A stretch of 42,840 nucleotides of DNA from Cudoniella acicularis. Its lineage: Eukaryota > Ascomycota > Leotiomycetes > Helotiales > Helotiaceae. Positions 33,034-42,840 of this stretch are shown in pieces; the first letter of the stretch is position 1; each line of letters starts with the position of its first letter. The stretch covers positions 1 through 42,840 of the forward strand of contig JAAMPI010000336.1 of assembly GCA_013054445.1 (NCBI GenBank). The letters run 5' to 3'. The position numbers were made by a program, and so were the translations under genes. The notes below the pieces were generated by a model that was not told the DNA's origin, ran no database searches, and saw only the letters and a program-made list of their open reading frames with translations.

Positions 33034-33060
33034 CTCGTCCTCGTCCTCGTCCTCGTCCTC
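33034..33060 (+). repeat. CTCGTC hexanucleotide repeat just upstream of a start codon
   Basis: Four CTCGTC units plus CTC end 8 nt before the ATG at 33069. The repeat lies in the probable 5' leader of the MARVEL-like gene, where length changes could affect translation. Confidence 0.85.
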
Positions 33061-33068
33061 CCGTCGCC

Positions 33069-33992
33069 ATGTTTAGATTTGCACTTCTCAGCAGGAAATG
33101 GAAGTTCCCAAAGGTTCTGATTGCCTTGATGGTGGTTGAGCTGGGAGCTACTGTGGCAGCATTGGCACTGTTCGCCATCGCCGACCCAGATCTCTTCCGT
33201 ACGGCGTTGTGGCAGATTGGCTCAGATAATGGCTTCAACTCGAGCCCGCTGCAGATATTATATGCTTATGCGAACTACCGCCCAATACCGACAACTCCTT
33301 TTGTCTGGTCCCAGACGTATGTACAGCCTTTGTGTGGTGAATATGGAGAGGGGCTGACATAGTTTCCAGATTGACAAGCTTTAATGTTGCGGTTTCCGTA
33401 CTATGCACATTCATAATGATTGTCAAAGCAGTGATGTTCGCCCTTCATGTCTGGTTTCCACTACTAGCTACCGTCACCAACCTTATTCTCACCGTATTGT
33501 GGATTGTGAGCGTCTACGGACAAGCTGGACCTGATCACTCGGATCCGAATTTCCCCTCCAATGTAGCTTGGTACATCAGCAAAAGTTGCTCTTACGCCAA
33601 ACCATCAGGCAATTACCATTATTGCTTAATGGCAAAAGGAACATTTGGCGTTTCTGTTTTTCTGATGTAAGCGATCCTTGACCACTTCCTTGTCTCTATC
33701 TTGACTGTCCTAACGTTCATTTTCAAGGCTGGTTTTCTTCGCCAACTTCGCTCTGGGCGTCTGGTCCATGATTCCGTCCGCTGCCCAAAGAGCAGCAGAT
33801 AGGATGGAAATCGACGACATGCAATCAGAAGCCAAGATGACCGGAGCTGGCAACGAATCCGATTCAAATCTGGAAATGAAGCACGTCCAAAAGGCCGCTG
33901 CCGTGCCATATACACCAAGGACTCTCGCATTCCATACCTTAGACAGGAAGCTACCCCTGAGATCAGACAACCCCAAACCCCGCTTCACGTAA
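33069..33992 (+). CDS. Second MARVEL-like four-helix membrane protein
   Basis: Model: join 33069..33316, 33370..33666 and 33728..33992, 269 aa. The introns are 53 and 61 nt with GTATGT/CCAG and GTAAGC/CAAG and good branch sites (GCTGAC, CCTAAC). Helices are at about residues 14-38 (VLIALMVVELGATVAALALF), 87-112 (VAVSVLCTFIMIVKAVMFAL), 115-133 (LLATVTNLILTVLWIVSVYG) and 173-195 (GTFGVSVFLMLVFFANFALG). The loop before helix 4 has two Cys (SCSYAKPSGNYHYC). A soluble C-terminal tail of about 75 aa follows, rich in Met/Glu/Lys and ending KPRFT. The fold matches fungal MARVEL-like proteins; function is unknown. It is unrelated in position to the 19.5 kb gene but similar in design. Confidence 0.8.
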
Positions 33993-36900
33993 CGCATCAT
34001 GATTGGCGCTTAGGGTTTTGGCTGGGTGGAGTTTGGATGGAAGGGGGGCTTGTGGGAAGCCTATACTATATATATTTTGATTAATATTTTTCTTGATCTG
34101 GGTCATGTCATGTCTTGGTCTGATCGGGTATTTCTGTCTATATACTTTCCACTTTTATATATCGCATTAAACAGAGAAAAGCTTCTAGCCAGTCCTTTGA
34201 AGAAAATAAAACATCTACATTAGGGTGCCGTATCTCTCGTCATCTCTGTTCTGACAGTTGACTCGAAAACTTATGTGAATTATCTCAACCGTTTCAGTGT
34301 AGAAACCTGTCGTCGTTTAACCGTTGGCTATCTACTCAACTATGTTTCAGCCTTATTTCTATCTCCTAAGATTGTCATTGCGAAACTAGAAAACTTTCTA
34401 ATTGTGTACGGTGATTCGCGAGTCTACTTCAGGCAACACCGGGTCTCAATATCTCTCCTACTATGAGACATTAAGAACTGAATTACTGAACGTGTCATCT
34501 CGTCCAAAATCAGAGAGAAAAACCATATTACGCAACACGCGTAGCAGAATCCTTCCAGGCCTCATATTCTGTGAGTGCCGTACCGCCGAGTTCACTAGCA
34601 GTAGTGACCTCGTGCTCAATATAAAGGCTCTCAAAACCCCCCTTTTTTTTTTATCTGAGAAGGGAAGGGGTATATTGGTGGAAAGCGTCTTTGAGTGATT
34701 TGGTTTTATTGATATGTGTGTAGTGAGTTAAGTGTATGGCGATTAGGCGGGCGGGTAGGGGTATTCAGTATCGAGATTTTGTAGAATTTAGGTTACAAGA
34801 GTACTTAATAGTTCGATCTTTCATATTCGTGAGCGTAGCATATTTTTGCATTTATTTCATGATGAGCAAGCATTATTTGGAGGAGTTTTATCCAGTTTGG
34901 TCATCGATTTAAGAAGGAGCGTCACTGATTTGAACCTGAACGTTCTAGAGATAAAAGCCGGTCCTAAGCCCCAGTTATCTATTCCTTAGACTCGACTCTT
35001 CCCACCTTTTTAAGAGTCAATTTAATGGCGGAAAGTAACATTGCTAGCGTACTGTTGTGGTGAAAACGCCTTACGTACTGAAACTGCAGAAGAAAAGAGT
35101 GACCAGAAACTATTCGCAACATATTAAAAACTTCATCGGCGCGTCGTTGTGAAGTGACTGCCTCGCTGCTAAGCGAGCCCCCTTCGACGCGTTCGAGGTG
35201 AACTGGACTACTACGCTGAACTCTCGCGTATCATACTCGCTTCCTAATTGGATTTTATACTAAAAATCGCGCATAGACCTAACCTTGAAAACCCTGGGAA
35301 AATAATAAGGAGAAAAGAGATACAAAAAATTTATTTATTTGTTATTGAATTTTCTATCTAATACGAAGACTGGTTTTTTAGTCTTCTTGTTTAGTATTAG
35401 CTAGCTTTTTTAACTGAGTTGAGTGTTTAGGTTTAATTTGTAAATGTTTTTTTCTTATTTTTGTATGTTGAGTTGAGTGTTGTTGTTAATGCCAAATTTG
35501 AGGAAGCATTTGCGTAATGTTCGATTTGTTGTGAACTAAAAAATCCTTAAACTAATCTATAAACCCCAAGTGTCCAAGTGCCGAAGCAAAGGCGAGGAGT
35601 ATAAGTGAGGTGTGCTGGTGGGAGGATTCACTATTGCGGCCGTGGTCGCGTAGGAGCAAGATGTGTTTTGGCGGACAAAGACGCAACGTAGCCACTAATG
35701 GGAGCAATGTGACCAAGTATAGTTGAATCCGGATTCTTGCACCAGCTTGAGTTATTTCCAAGCGCTGTATCCATTATTTATAGGACTGTCTTCTATTTGT
35801 TGTATTGTTGCTTGGTACAATTTAGCAAGTTTCGTGAACAATCTCACGATCTATTTAGGAGCGCTACGGGAATGACTTCACATTCACAGGTAACAAAGCG
35901 CTATCCAAAGTTTGAATTTCTGAGTATTAACTAGTAACTATTGAATCTAGGAATAGATTCTTAAACTCTATTTCATTTCTGTTCGTGCTCTACAGGGTAT
36001 TCTAAGCTCTAGACTAGGATGTTTACTGCTACCCTTCTTCTCCTATTTTGATTTCTCGCGGGAAGAACCCTTCGAGTTAAATAAACTTTACAAGGACAGT
36101 AATTCAAACTCTACTATATTTCCAGATAGCATTCCATCAAACACCCCAAACACCATTTTCACTAAATCCAATCAATACCTAAAATGCCACTTCTCTAACT
36201 TCGGCAAGTGCACGACAATCCAAAATAAAAGCGACGTAACTAGTCTACAATCATCTGATATAGTCTTGAATTCCTCACAGCAGCAAAGATATTTAGCTTT
36301 AAAAGTACTTCTTTAAGCTTTCATCTGAATGAATTCTTCTACAAGCATTTTCTCGTTATTTAAATACCTGTGAAAAATAGATATATTTTATAAGGTAGTG
36401 TGAAGAAGCGTATCTCGGGTAGTTGTATGTTTTTAAGTAGCTTTTGAGGTATTCGATGTTATGGTTAGTCCGGGAAGATTTCTTTCGTTTCTTGCGGGAT
36501 AATAATTGGGGAGCCGCAGGCTTCACTCTTTTTCCTTCACAGGCTCCCCAATTGAGAAAGGTTAACCAGAACGACATAAACAACAGTTCCAACGAACTGT
36601 TGATAGGTAAGAATTTTCTACGAATGCTCTATTAATTGTATAAACTTGATACTACATCCAAGCAACACATCCGCTTTTGCTAACCAAAAGTCAGGCTTCT
36701 TACAACTGCCTCAGCTTCCATATTCATAGACAGTGAAATCAAGACGAGTGAGCCTTCAAAGATGATTAATAATTGAGCTTCTTAGCTACTTGGCGCTTGC
36801 AATATTCATCAACTCAATTACCCATAAAGAGCTGTAGAGATTCCTTCACTTGTAAGTGGTTCTCATACTCTCAAATTTTCAAATTTTCAATCATTGAAAT

Positions 36901-37300
36901 TTAGGTGGTAAAGGAGCAAAAGTCTCTAGCACAGCCTGTATAGTACAGCTTGCCATCTTTGATGATATTACAAAGCACTTATACATTATTTATTTCGACT
37001 ATTTCGGCGCTGAGTATCGCAAAAAACGCAAAAACGCACAAAACACTTCAAACACCTCAACTAACCCAAGACATCATTAGGAAAGCGAGAATTTAACATT
37101 GTGTAGCTTATCGTGTTGTGTTTATTCTCCGAGTATTAGCGTCATTGGCCATTCAACACCTTTCAAGTGTTTTGTGGGAGTTCGAGGAGCAGAGCGTCAA
37201 ACGGTTGAGGTTGGATAGGTGTGAGTAAGTTTTTGTGAGAGTGTTTTAGGCCCATGAAATATAATAAAAATTGATAAAAATTAAGTTCGAAGTGAGAAAA
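33993..37300. other. AT-rich, gene-free island
   Basis: After the 3' region of the MARVEL-like gene the sequence turns strongly AT-rich with no acceptable gene, many stops in all frames and several inverted repeats. These are CTAATAC/GTATTAG with GAAGACT/AGTCTTC (35358-35400), AATTGGGGAGCC/GGCTCCCCAATT (36504-36553) and CAACAGTTC/GAACTGTTG (36581-36602). This is the usual look of mutated, repeat-derived DNA in filamentous ascomycetes, but no transposon protein can be traced. Confidence 0.5.
36504..36553. repeat. Perfect 12-bp inverted repeat
   Basis: AATTGGGGAGCC (36504-36515) and GGCTCCCCAATT (36542-36553) are exact reverse complements separated by 26 nt. It may be a hairpin, a small foldback element or a terminator-like structure; no flanking gene uses it. 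Confidence 0.7.
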
Positions 37301-40218
37301 ACCTTGAGGTCGTCCACGAAAGGCAAATTAACCAGCCCGAGGTTTTCCAGAGTCGGAATTATCTCTTGTCTTACCCGAGTCCTGAGCGAGTTGCAGGACG
37401 TATGTAATGTGCAGTCCTTCAAAGAGGGTCCTCGTTCAGGCTTCCCTCACCGATCCGTGCAGTCGATGGCACCATTCCAAGTGTGGTACTACGAATGCAA
37501 GGCTCGGAGCCTGGATTCTTCAGTGAGACAGTGTTGACTCATAGCACCTGCAGAAACGAATGGAGATATAGTTCCCACGTGATCGTACATTCCTCTCCAG
37601 TTAGTCATGAAGTGAAAAAATAGACTTCTGGTTTGCAAAAATCCAAGATTGTCCGAAGTGTTGAAGAAGCTACACATGAAATTTCAAAATTGTGCTGCAA
37701 CTAACAGTTTATCGGTCATGAAACAAGCAAAAGGGGGGCTGAAATAGCGGGGCATAGCTTGCAATAACGAGGAAATTACCCGCAAGAGCCGAGAAAAAAA
37801 TGAGAGACAGTCGAGAGCGGAGCAGAATGACGGGTTTCTGTTTCCAGCATGTATCTTCTGAGAAGCTGCAGGTTTTCTGCGAATTAGAGGTGGTGGTCTT
37901 ATCGAGCGGTGTGTGGGCTGGGAATAGTTCATGAGCACTGCGTCTCATGATACGCTGCTTACAACTTCTCGACATCGGACCAGTGGTTGGAAGAGTGGCG
38001 AATAGCCGGTGCGATGCCACACAGTCCACACTCGACGCAGCACAGCCGTTAACAAGCGGATAGTGGTCATGGCTTCCATGCAAAGTCCTGCAGGAAGCCT
38101 GCTAACAGCAGACCGTATTTGCTTTTCGGATGCACCATGACATGCTCCTTGGCTGTTGGCACAGGCTGGCACTGGCAGAAGCTCGACCCCGCGATGAGTC
38201 GGCGAGACAAGGCGGGTGTGCTTGGACGCTGTGTTTCCTGTTCCCCTTTGATGGCCTCACTTCGTTGGAGCGTACCTCGCAGCAGATTCACAGAACCTGC
38301 AGCGGACCCTTTCTTATGATACTCGACGGTGCGAGGGACAAAATGATAGAGAAAAAAAGGAGAGTGGGGCGGCCGTCCGAGATTTATTGTGCGGTTTTGC
38401 AGTCTTGGTCTTGGCGTTTGGAGAGACCCTTCAGGGTTGTCTCACCTCACTTTTCGGCTGGCCTCGCTGAGGAGCTTCGCCAGGCTTCGTTAGATTGGGT
38501 GGCCTGCACGCTAAGGCCGCTGTCTGCCGGGAGTTGTCAGGCTACGGAGCTCGACTGTCCAGGGAAATTGGGGTCCGATGTCTGATTTCAAGGGAAGCGC
38601 CCAGCAGTGAGACGTCGTAAGAGCGCCGAAGAATACGACGGGTCCGAGCCAGACAACAGCAGGAGAAGCATAAAATTTACAGACCACAGCCCGTCGCCAT
38701 GCCAGGACCACGCAGCTGTGAAGCCTTTCCATGAAACCAAACAGAGGCTTTGTATATTTGCAGACCGTCATCCTCAATGCGACTGGCCCACTGCAGGTTC
38801 TCAGTCGTCCACCTGCACGATGGAGATGTACAGACGGCAGTCGGCTAAGCTTGACCGTGTGGTCCTGAATTAACGTTTGGAGCCATTGAAACTACCTCCC
38901 CCCTGCTTCTGCGAGGCTGTTGCTGTACCGTTGTCGTGGCCCGAGTAAAGCCAGACGTGTAATGAGTGTCTCGACGAGGCCAGTTAGCATGAGCATGAGC
39001 ATGAGCTCGGTTGAGCCTTGAGGCCCCTTGACGCCGACGGCCAAGCTCAAACTGCCAAAGACTCACGTTACTCAACGCGTCTGCTACTACCTAGGTACTG
39101 TACAGGCACTGTACAGGTGCTCTCCCTACTCGAGTAGGTAGTTTTCTGCAAAGTCACGAGCCCATACGGAGGTATGCTACACAGGCTCGGAGGAACACCA
39201 CGAGGAAAGTGTTCCTTTGGAGTTTGCACCCTTATCGCAATTTTGGAACTTGGAGGCGTCAAATTTCCCGATTGACTTGTCGGGGATTCGGGTGGGCATG
39301 GCAGGGTGCGCTCGCGATGCCAATTTGTGGGCTGGTTGTCTAGTCAGCAGGAGCCCATCGCCAGATTTTCTGCTGCAAAAGCCTGCGATGGCAATGAGAT
39401 TATGAGACGACGCGCTCTCAGGGCCAAGACACAGAAACATGGCGAGAGTCAAGCCCCAAGGACCGCCATGGAGACTAGAGTCACGGCGTTCCTCTGGCGC
39501 TGGTGCATGTGAGCAATTCCGCCTAGCACCGTGGCAGCACGACACGACTCGCAGGCTCACGATGTGTGCAGGTCGTGGCGGCAGCAAGCACTGGACGATG
39601 TCGAACTTTGGCTGGCAGTGCTGGATTGAGGATAGTCTGGATGTCCAAGGAGGCCAATGGCAAGCTGGGTCAGGCTTTGTCCCGTAAGGCTCCTTCGCCG
39701 TTGCGCATGATCAAATTTATGTCGATCTTGCAACTCGGGATGGCGTGTTAGATGGGTGTAGAAACTGGAGAACGTTGATGCTGGGCAGAGCGGAGAAGGT
39801 TGCCCAGCTTCATGCTTCTCGGAAGCTTAGCAGTCTATCATCATCATCATCATCACCGTCGTCGTCGCGAACGAAACGCTTCGGCCTGCTGTTGGCCTCC
39901 GCGCCTGGCAGTGGAGTGTTTGCAACGCGAAGTGAAATTGATTTCCGCGTGCAGCCTTTGCAGCCTTCCCATTGCCGCAAAAGCCAAAAGCCGCCCTAAA
40001 AAAAATACAAAGTGCTTGAACCGTTTCGTGCCTGCCTCATTTCGCTAAAGCCACGCCCTTGCTCCCCCAAGTAATAAAACTCTCGCCATCCGAGCAACTC
40101 TTGCCTCTTCTTTTCTTCTCCATCCGCTTTCACTTCTATACAAATCAACGCCTTTGTTCTTATAGAACCTCCTAATCATAACTTCTTTGATACCCATCCA
40201 CGCGAATTCATCATCAAC
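37301..40218. other. GC-richer intergenic region upstream of the PH-domain gene
   Basis: Base composition rises sharply relative to the preceding island. Open frames up to 151 codons occur on both strands, but none shows domains, hydrophobic pattern or linked splice sites. A GAGCAT-type hexamer repeat (about 38988-39005) and an ATC run (about 39837-39856) are present. The last 200 bases, pyrimidine-rich and ending ATCATCAACATG, are the likely leader of the next gene. Confidence 0.45.
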
Positions 40219-42007
40219 ATGTCTGAAGCACCCAAGACCGTTGAAGAGCCTGTTGTTGCTCCCACAACAGAAACTCCAGCCGTTGAAGAACCTGTAGCCG
40301 AGGCTGCACCTGCAGAGACCGCAGAGCCAGTCACTGAAGCTCCAGTGGCGGCGGCCGCCGAGCCTGCGAAGGAAGAAGAGGTCGCAGCTCCTGCCAAAGA
40401 AGAAGTCAAACCTGTTGAGGAGGGCGTTTTGGGATACAAGGGACCCGGTTTCATCAAGTAAGTTGCTATCCTGATTCAAAACTGCTTTTTCAGAAGTCGC
40501 TGGTATCGTTGTCGATTCCGTCATGTGCAGCGAATTTTTTTTCTTTGGAAACAAGATTACATTCGCTAGACATCTAGTCGATCATCAACACCTTGCACCA
40601 GCATAGTCTGCACCACGCTGCGAACCAACGCTCCACCACTCGCTATCGTATTAGACTAGAAACTAATTTATTTTCTAATTAGGGGTGTCTTCTTCCAAAA
40701 GAAGTTTTTCTGGTTCGGTACCGATGCTGTCGAGAACAAGGCTCTTACCAGCTACCTGAGAGGCGAGAAGGAGGCCGAGGTTGCCAATCACAACGCTGCG
40801 TGGGCTTCGCACACCGGAAAGGGTCTCTTGTTCTTCAGCAAGAAGGCTACTGACAAGGCTAGCCCAGCTGGCATCTTCAACTTGGTAGGATCATTTTCCA
40901 TCAACCTTGAGTAGCTGTACTAACATCACCTTTTCATAGGCTGACGTTACCGACATTTCTGCCGAGGGACCTGTCGAATTCCATTTCACATCTGGAGGAC
41001 ACAAGCACACATTCCAAGCTGCTAACTTGGTAGAGCGAGACAACTGGCTCGCGGTTGTGAACACCAAGGCTGAGGAGGCCAAGACCCAAGGCGAATCCAT
41101 CAAGGACACCGAGGAGTACAAGACTAGCATTGCTGCGTTGGCCAAACCAGCCGTTGTTGCACCTGTTGCCACCCCAAAGAAGGCCGAGGAACCTAAGGAA
41201 GAGAAGAAGGAAGAAAAGGCTGAGGCCAAGGAGGAAAAGAAAGAGGAAAAGAAGGCCCGCAAAAGCCGAAGTGCTTCCCGAAAGCGAGCATCCATCTTTG
41301 GTGGCATTGGATTTGGCAAGAAGGAAGAGAAGACTGAGCCCGCTGCTGAGGCCGCCCCCGCACCAGCTGCTACTGAGGAAGAGCCTGCTGTCGAGGCCAC
41401 TCCCGCCACTACTGAAACCCCCGCTGTCGTCGAACCCGCTTCCCCAGCTGAGGAACCAACCGAAGCCGCTAAGCCAACACCAACCAAGCGCAACAGTATC
41501 TTCGGCACACTCAAGTCTCAGTTCTCGCAAAACAAGGAGAAGAAGTCCGAGGAAGCCCCAGCTGTTCCCGCGAAGGATGCCACCGAGCCAGAGCCAGTCA
41601 GCGAGACCGCCCCAGTCATTCCTCAGGTCCAGTCCACCGAGCCATTAGCCGACTCTGTCGAAGCTGCTGCCCCAGCTGAGGCCGCTCCTGTCACCAACGG
41701 CGAGACCAAGACCGAAACTCCAGTTGTCAAGAGCGACAAGCGCAAGAGCTCCATCCCATGGTTGACCAAGAAGGAGAAGCCAACCAGCGATGAGGAGGGT
41801 GTTGAGAAGCCCAAGTCCCCATTCGCCAAGCTCCGTGCCACCGTCAAGGGCAAGTCTTCCCCCAAGGCTGAGAAGATCGAGAAGGCCCCAGAGGTTAAGG
41901 CCGAGGAGCCAGCCGCCGAGGCCGCACCAGCCGTCGAGGAGCCAGTTGTCAGCGAGCCAGTCCCAGCCGTCACCTCCGCCACCCCCCAAGTCTCCGCCAC
42001 CGCTTAA
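40219..42007 (+). CDS. PH-domain protein of the Meu6 (meiotic expression up-regulated) type
   Basis: Model: join 40219..40457, 40683..40884 and 40940..42007, 502 aa. The introns are 225 nt (GTAAGT, CTAATTAG) and 55 nt (GTAGGA, TACTAAC, ATAG). An Ala/Pro/Glu-rich N-terminus (about 70 aa) leads into a fungal PH-type domain at about residues 72-185 (GYKGPGFIKGVFFQKKFFWF, KGLLFFSKKATDKAS, VEFHFTSGGHKHTFQAAN). The rest is low-complexity Ala/Glu/Lys/Pro sequence containing three basic serine motifs: KRASIFG, KRNSIFG and KRKSSIPW. S. pombe Meu6 and its relatives share this layout. Lipid binding by the PH domain is expected, but the cellular role is unclear. Codon use is strongly biased to C/G-ending codons in the tail, suggesting high expression. 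Confidence 0.85.
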
Positions 42008-42840
42008 AGCCATATTACTAAGTTCGAATCGCGTCATTGTTCATTGATGAAACGAGTTCATTATCGTCGGGAAACGGATCTCCTTGAAATACCCCAAGAT
42101 TGATTGATACCACTCTCATTTTTTGCATTACGATGTTGTACTGTTTGTTTTGCTGCTTTGGTCTGCGCGCTGCATTTCCGCTGCGTATTGATACCCTTAT
42201 ACCCAGACAGTCTTTCGCAATCTGCCATTAGGGCAACCAACCTTAATACCTAATAAAAGTTCCCTTGTTGTCTGCGAAAAATATTGTCCTTGATCTCATA
42301 TGTGATGTGATGATGTAAACTTTCCTTGATCCTCCCTCTCTAGCCTTTGACACTAGAGGTACTCACTCATTGCCTGGGGATGACTTCAAGTTTCATATTT
42401 CAGATACTGCAAGAGGTTCAAAGTATTGATGCTGAAGAATGCGGTTATTGTTTGATGCTATTAGTGCTTCTTCAATCTGCTCCGTCCCTAGTGAGTGATC
42501 CCTTCATTCGAGGATCCCATGCAGCTAGTGTACTGATTACAAAACCATTTCAGGTAAGGTATTTCGGTCCACTTTAGTAGATTCGAAATCTCTTGCCTTA
42601 GAGCATCTCCACCAATCTCATCCTATCCCACATCAATGATGACGTCTTTGGTTAACGCGTCCGCTGCTCTAGAATTTGCCAGGAGCCTCATTGTCCCGGC
42701 TGCCACCACCCGTTGAAGCCCGATCCCTTGATGACTTCTTTTCGAAGTATTGGTCTCTTCCCTTTCGTTCTCTGCCGTTTCGCTCCTCCTCCTTGAGCGT
42801 ATACTCCATCCGGGAGCCTACCGTTGCCTGTTTCTTTTGC
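42008..42840. other. Downstream region of the PH-domain gene
   Basis: T-rich 3' region, then no recognisable gene up to the window edge. A 76-codon frame at 42347-42577 lacks features. The pyrimidine-rich end (TCTTCCCTTTCGTTCTCTGCC) may be the leader of a gene beyond the window. Confidence 0.4.

Larger units (their letters stand above)
29460..33068. other. Long intergenic spacer upstream of the second MARVEL-like gene
   Basis: No gene was recognised in 3.6 kb. An AT-rich part (about 30640-30960) contains the perfect inverted repeat AAATACTTG-acta-CAAGTATTT (30906-30927) and the palindromic word CGCTTAGCG (about 30822). From about 31900 the sequence becomes GC-richer and holds short tandem repeats. 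The final few hundred bases are pyrimidine-rich and probably the promoter and leader of the 33069 gene. Confidence 0.45.

Noticed and set aside
38130..38585. 151-codon open frame in the GC-rich spacer
   Set aside because: No recognisable domain; the GC-richer composition alone lengthens open frames here on both strands.
40891..42037. Long minus-strand frames inside the PH-domain gene (up to 207 codons)
   Set aside because: Antisense shadows of Ala/Glu/Lys/Pro repeats; Gly/Ser/Ala-rich translation without features.

Overview
This window comes from a filamentous ascomycete (Pezizomycotina). Short spliceosomal introns of about 46-60 nt with CTAAC/CTGAC branch sites, small exons and long non-coding spacers all point there. 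A helotialean (Leotiomycetes) origin is my best guess from the look of the proteins, but it is not proven. Gene models were assembled by hand from splice signals and reading-frame continuity.

Layout. (1) 0.4-2.0 kb, minus strand: a secreted apiosidase-like (DUF4038/GH140-type) glycosidase with two introns. (2) 2.1-5.5 kb: a spacer holding a compact set of nested stems (4.28-4.53 kb) that looks like a structured RNA or group I intron relic. (3) 5.5-9.6 kb: a complete HMG-CoA reductase, the rate-limiting enzyme of ergosterol and isoprenoid synthesis. (4) 10.2-12.4 kb, minus: a decayed amino-acid permease. (5) 13.0-15.8 kb: a gene of unknown function whose C-terminal WD40-like half is broken by stops and frameshifts. 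(6) 16.4-18.4 kb: the Hsp70/Hsp90 co-chaperone Sti1/Hop, with a possible heat-shock element upstream. (7) 19.5-20.6 kb, minus: a four-helix MARVEL-like membrane protein with an ATG-free leader and an in-frame proline-rich extension. (8) 21.7-22.8 kb: RNA polymerase III subunit RPC34/RPC6, with an apparent one-base frameshift. (9) 23.1-24.0 kb, minus: cyclophilin A with a GC-AG first intron. (10) 25.5-27.2 kb: an Ent3-type ENTH epsin. (11) 28.5-29.5 kb: a small Pro-rich/Lys-rich protein of unknown function with ambiguous 3' splicing. (12) 33.1-34.0 kb: a second four-helix MARVEL-like protein. (13) 34.0-40.2 kb: a large gene-free spacer, AT-rich to about 37.3 kb and then GC-richer. (14) 40.2-42.0 kb: a PH-domain Meu6-like protein.

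Most intact genes are housekeeping genes (sterol synthesis, chaperones, Pol III transcription, trans-Golgi trafficking) and do not form one pathway or a biosynthetic cluster. The accessory features are the two decayed genes between 10 and 16 kb and the repeat-bearing, AT-rich spacers. I see no intact transposon, tRNA, rRNA or CRISPR-like array. The observations most worth following up are the ATG-free leader, the structured 4.3-4.5 kb element, the split WD40 gene and the RPC34 frameshift.
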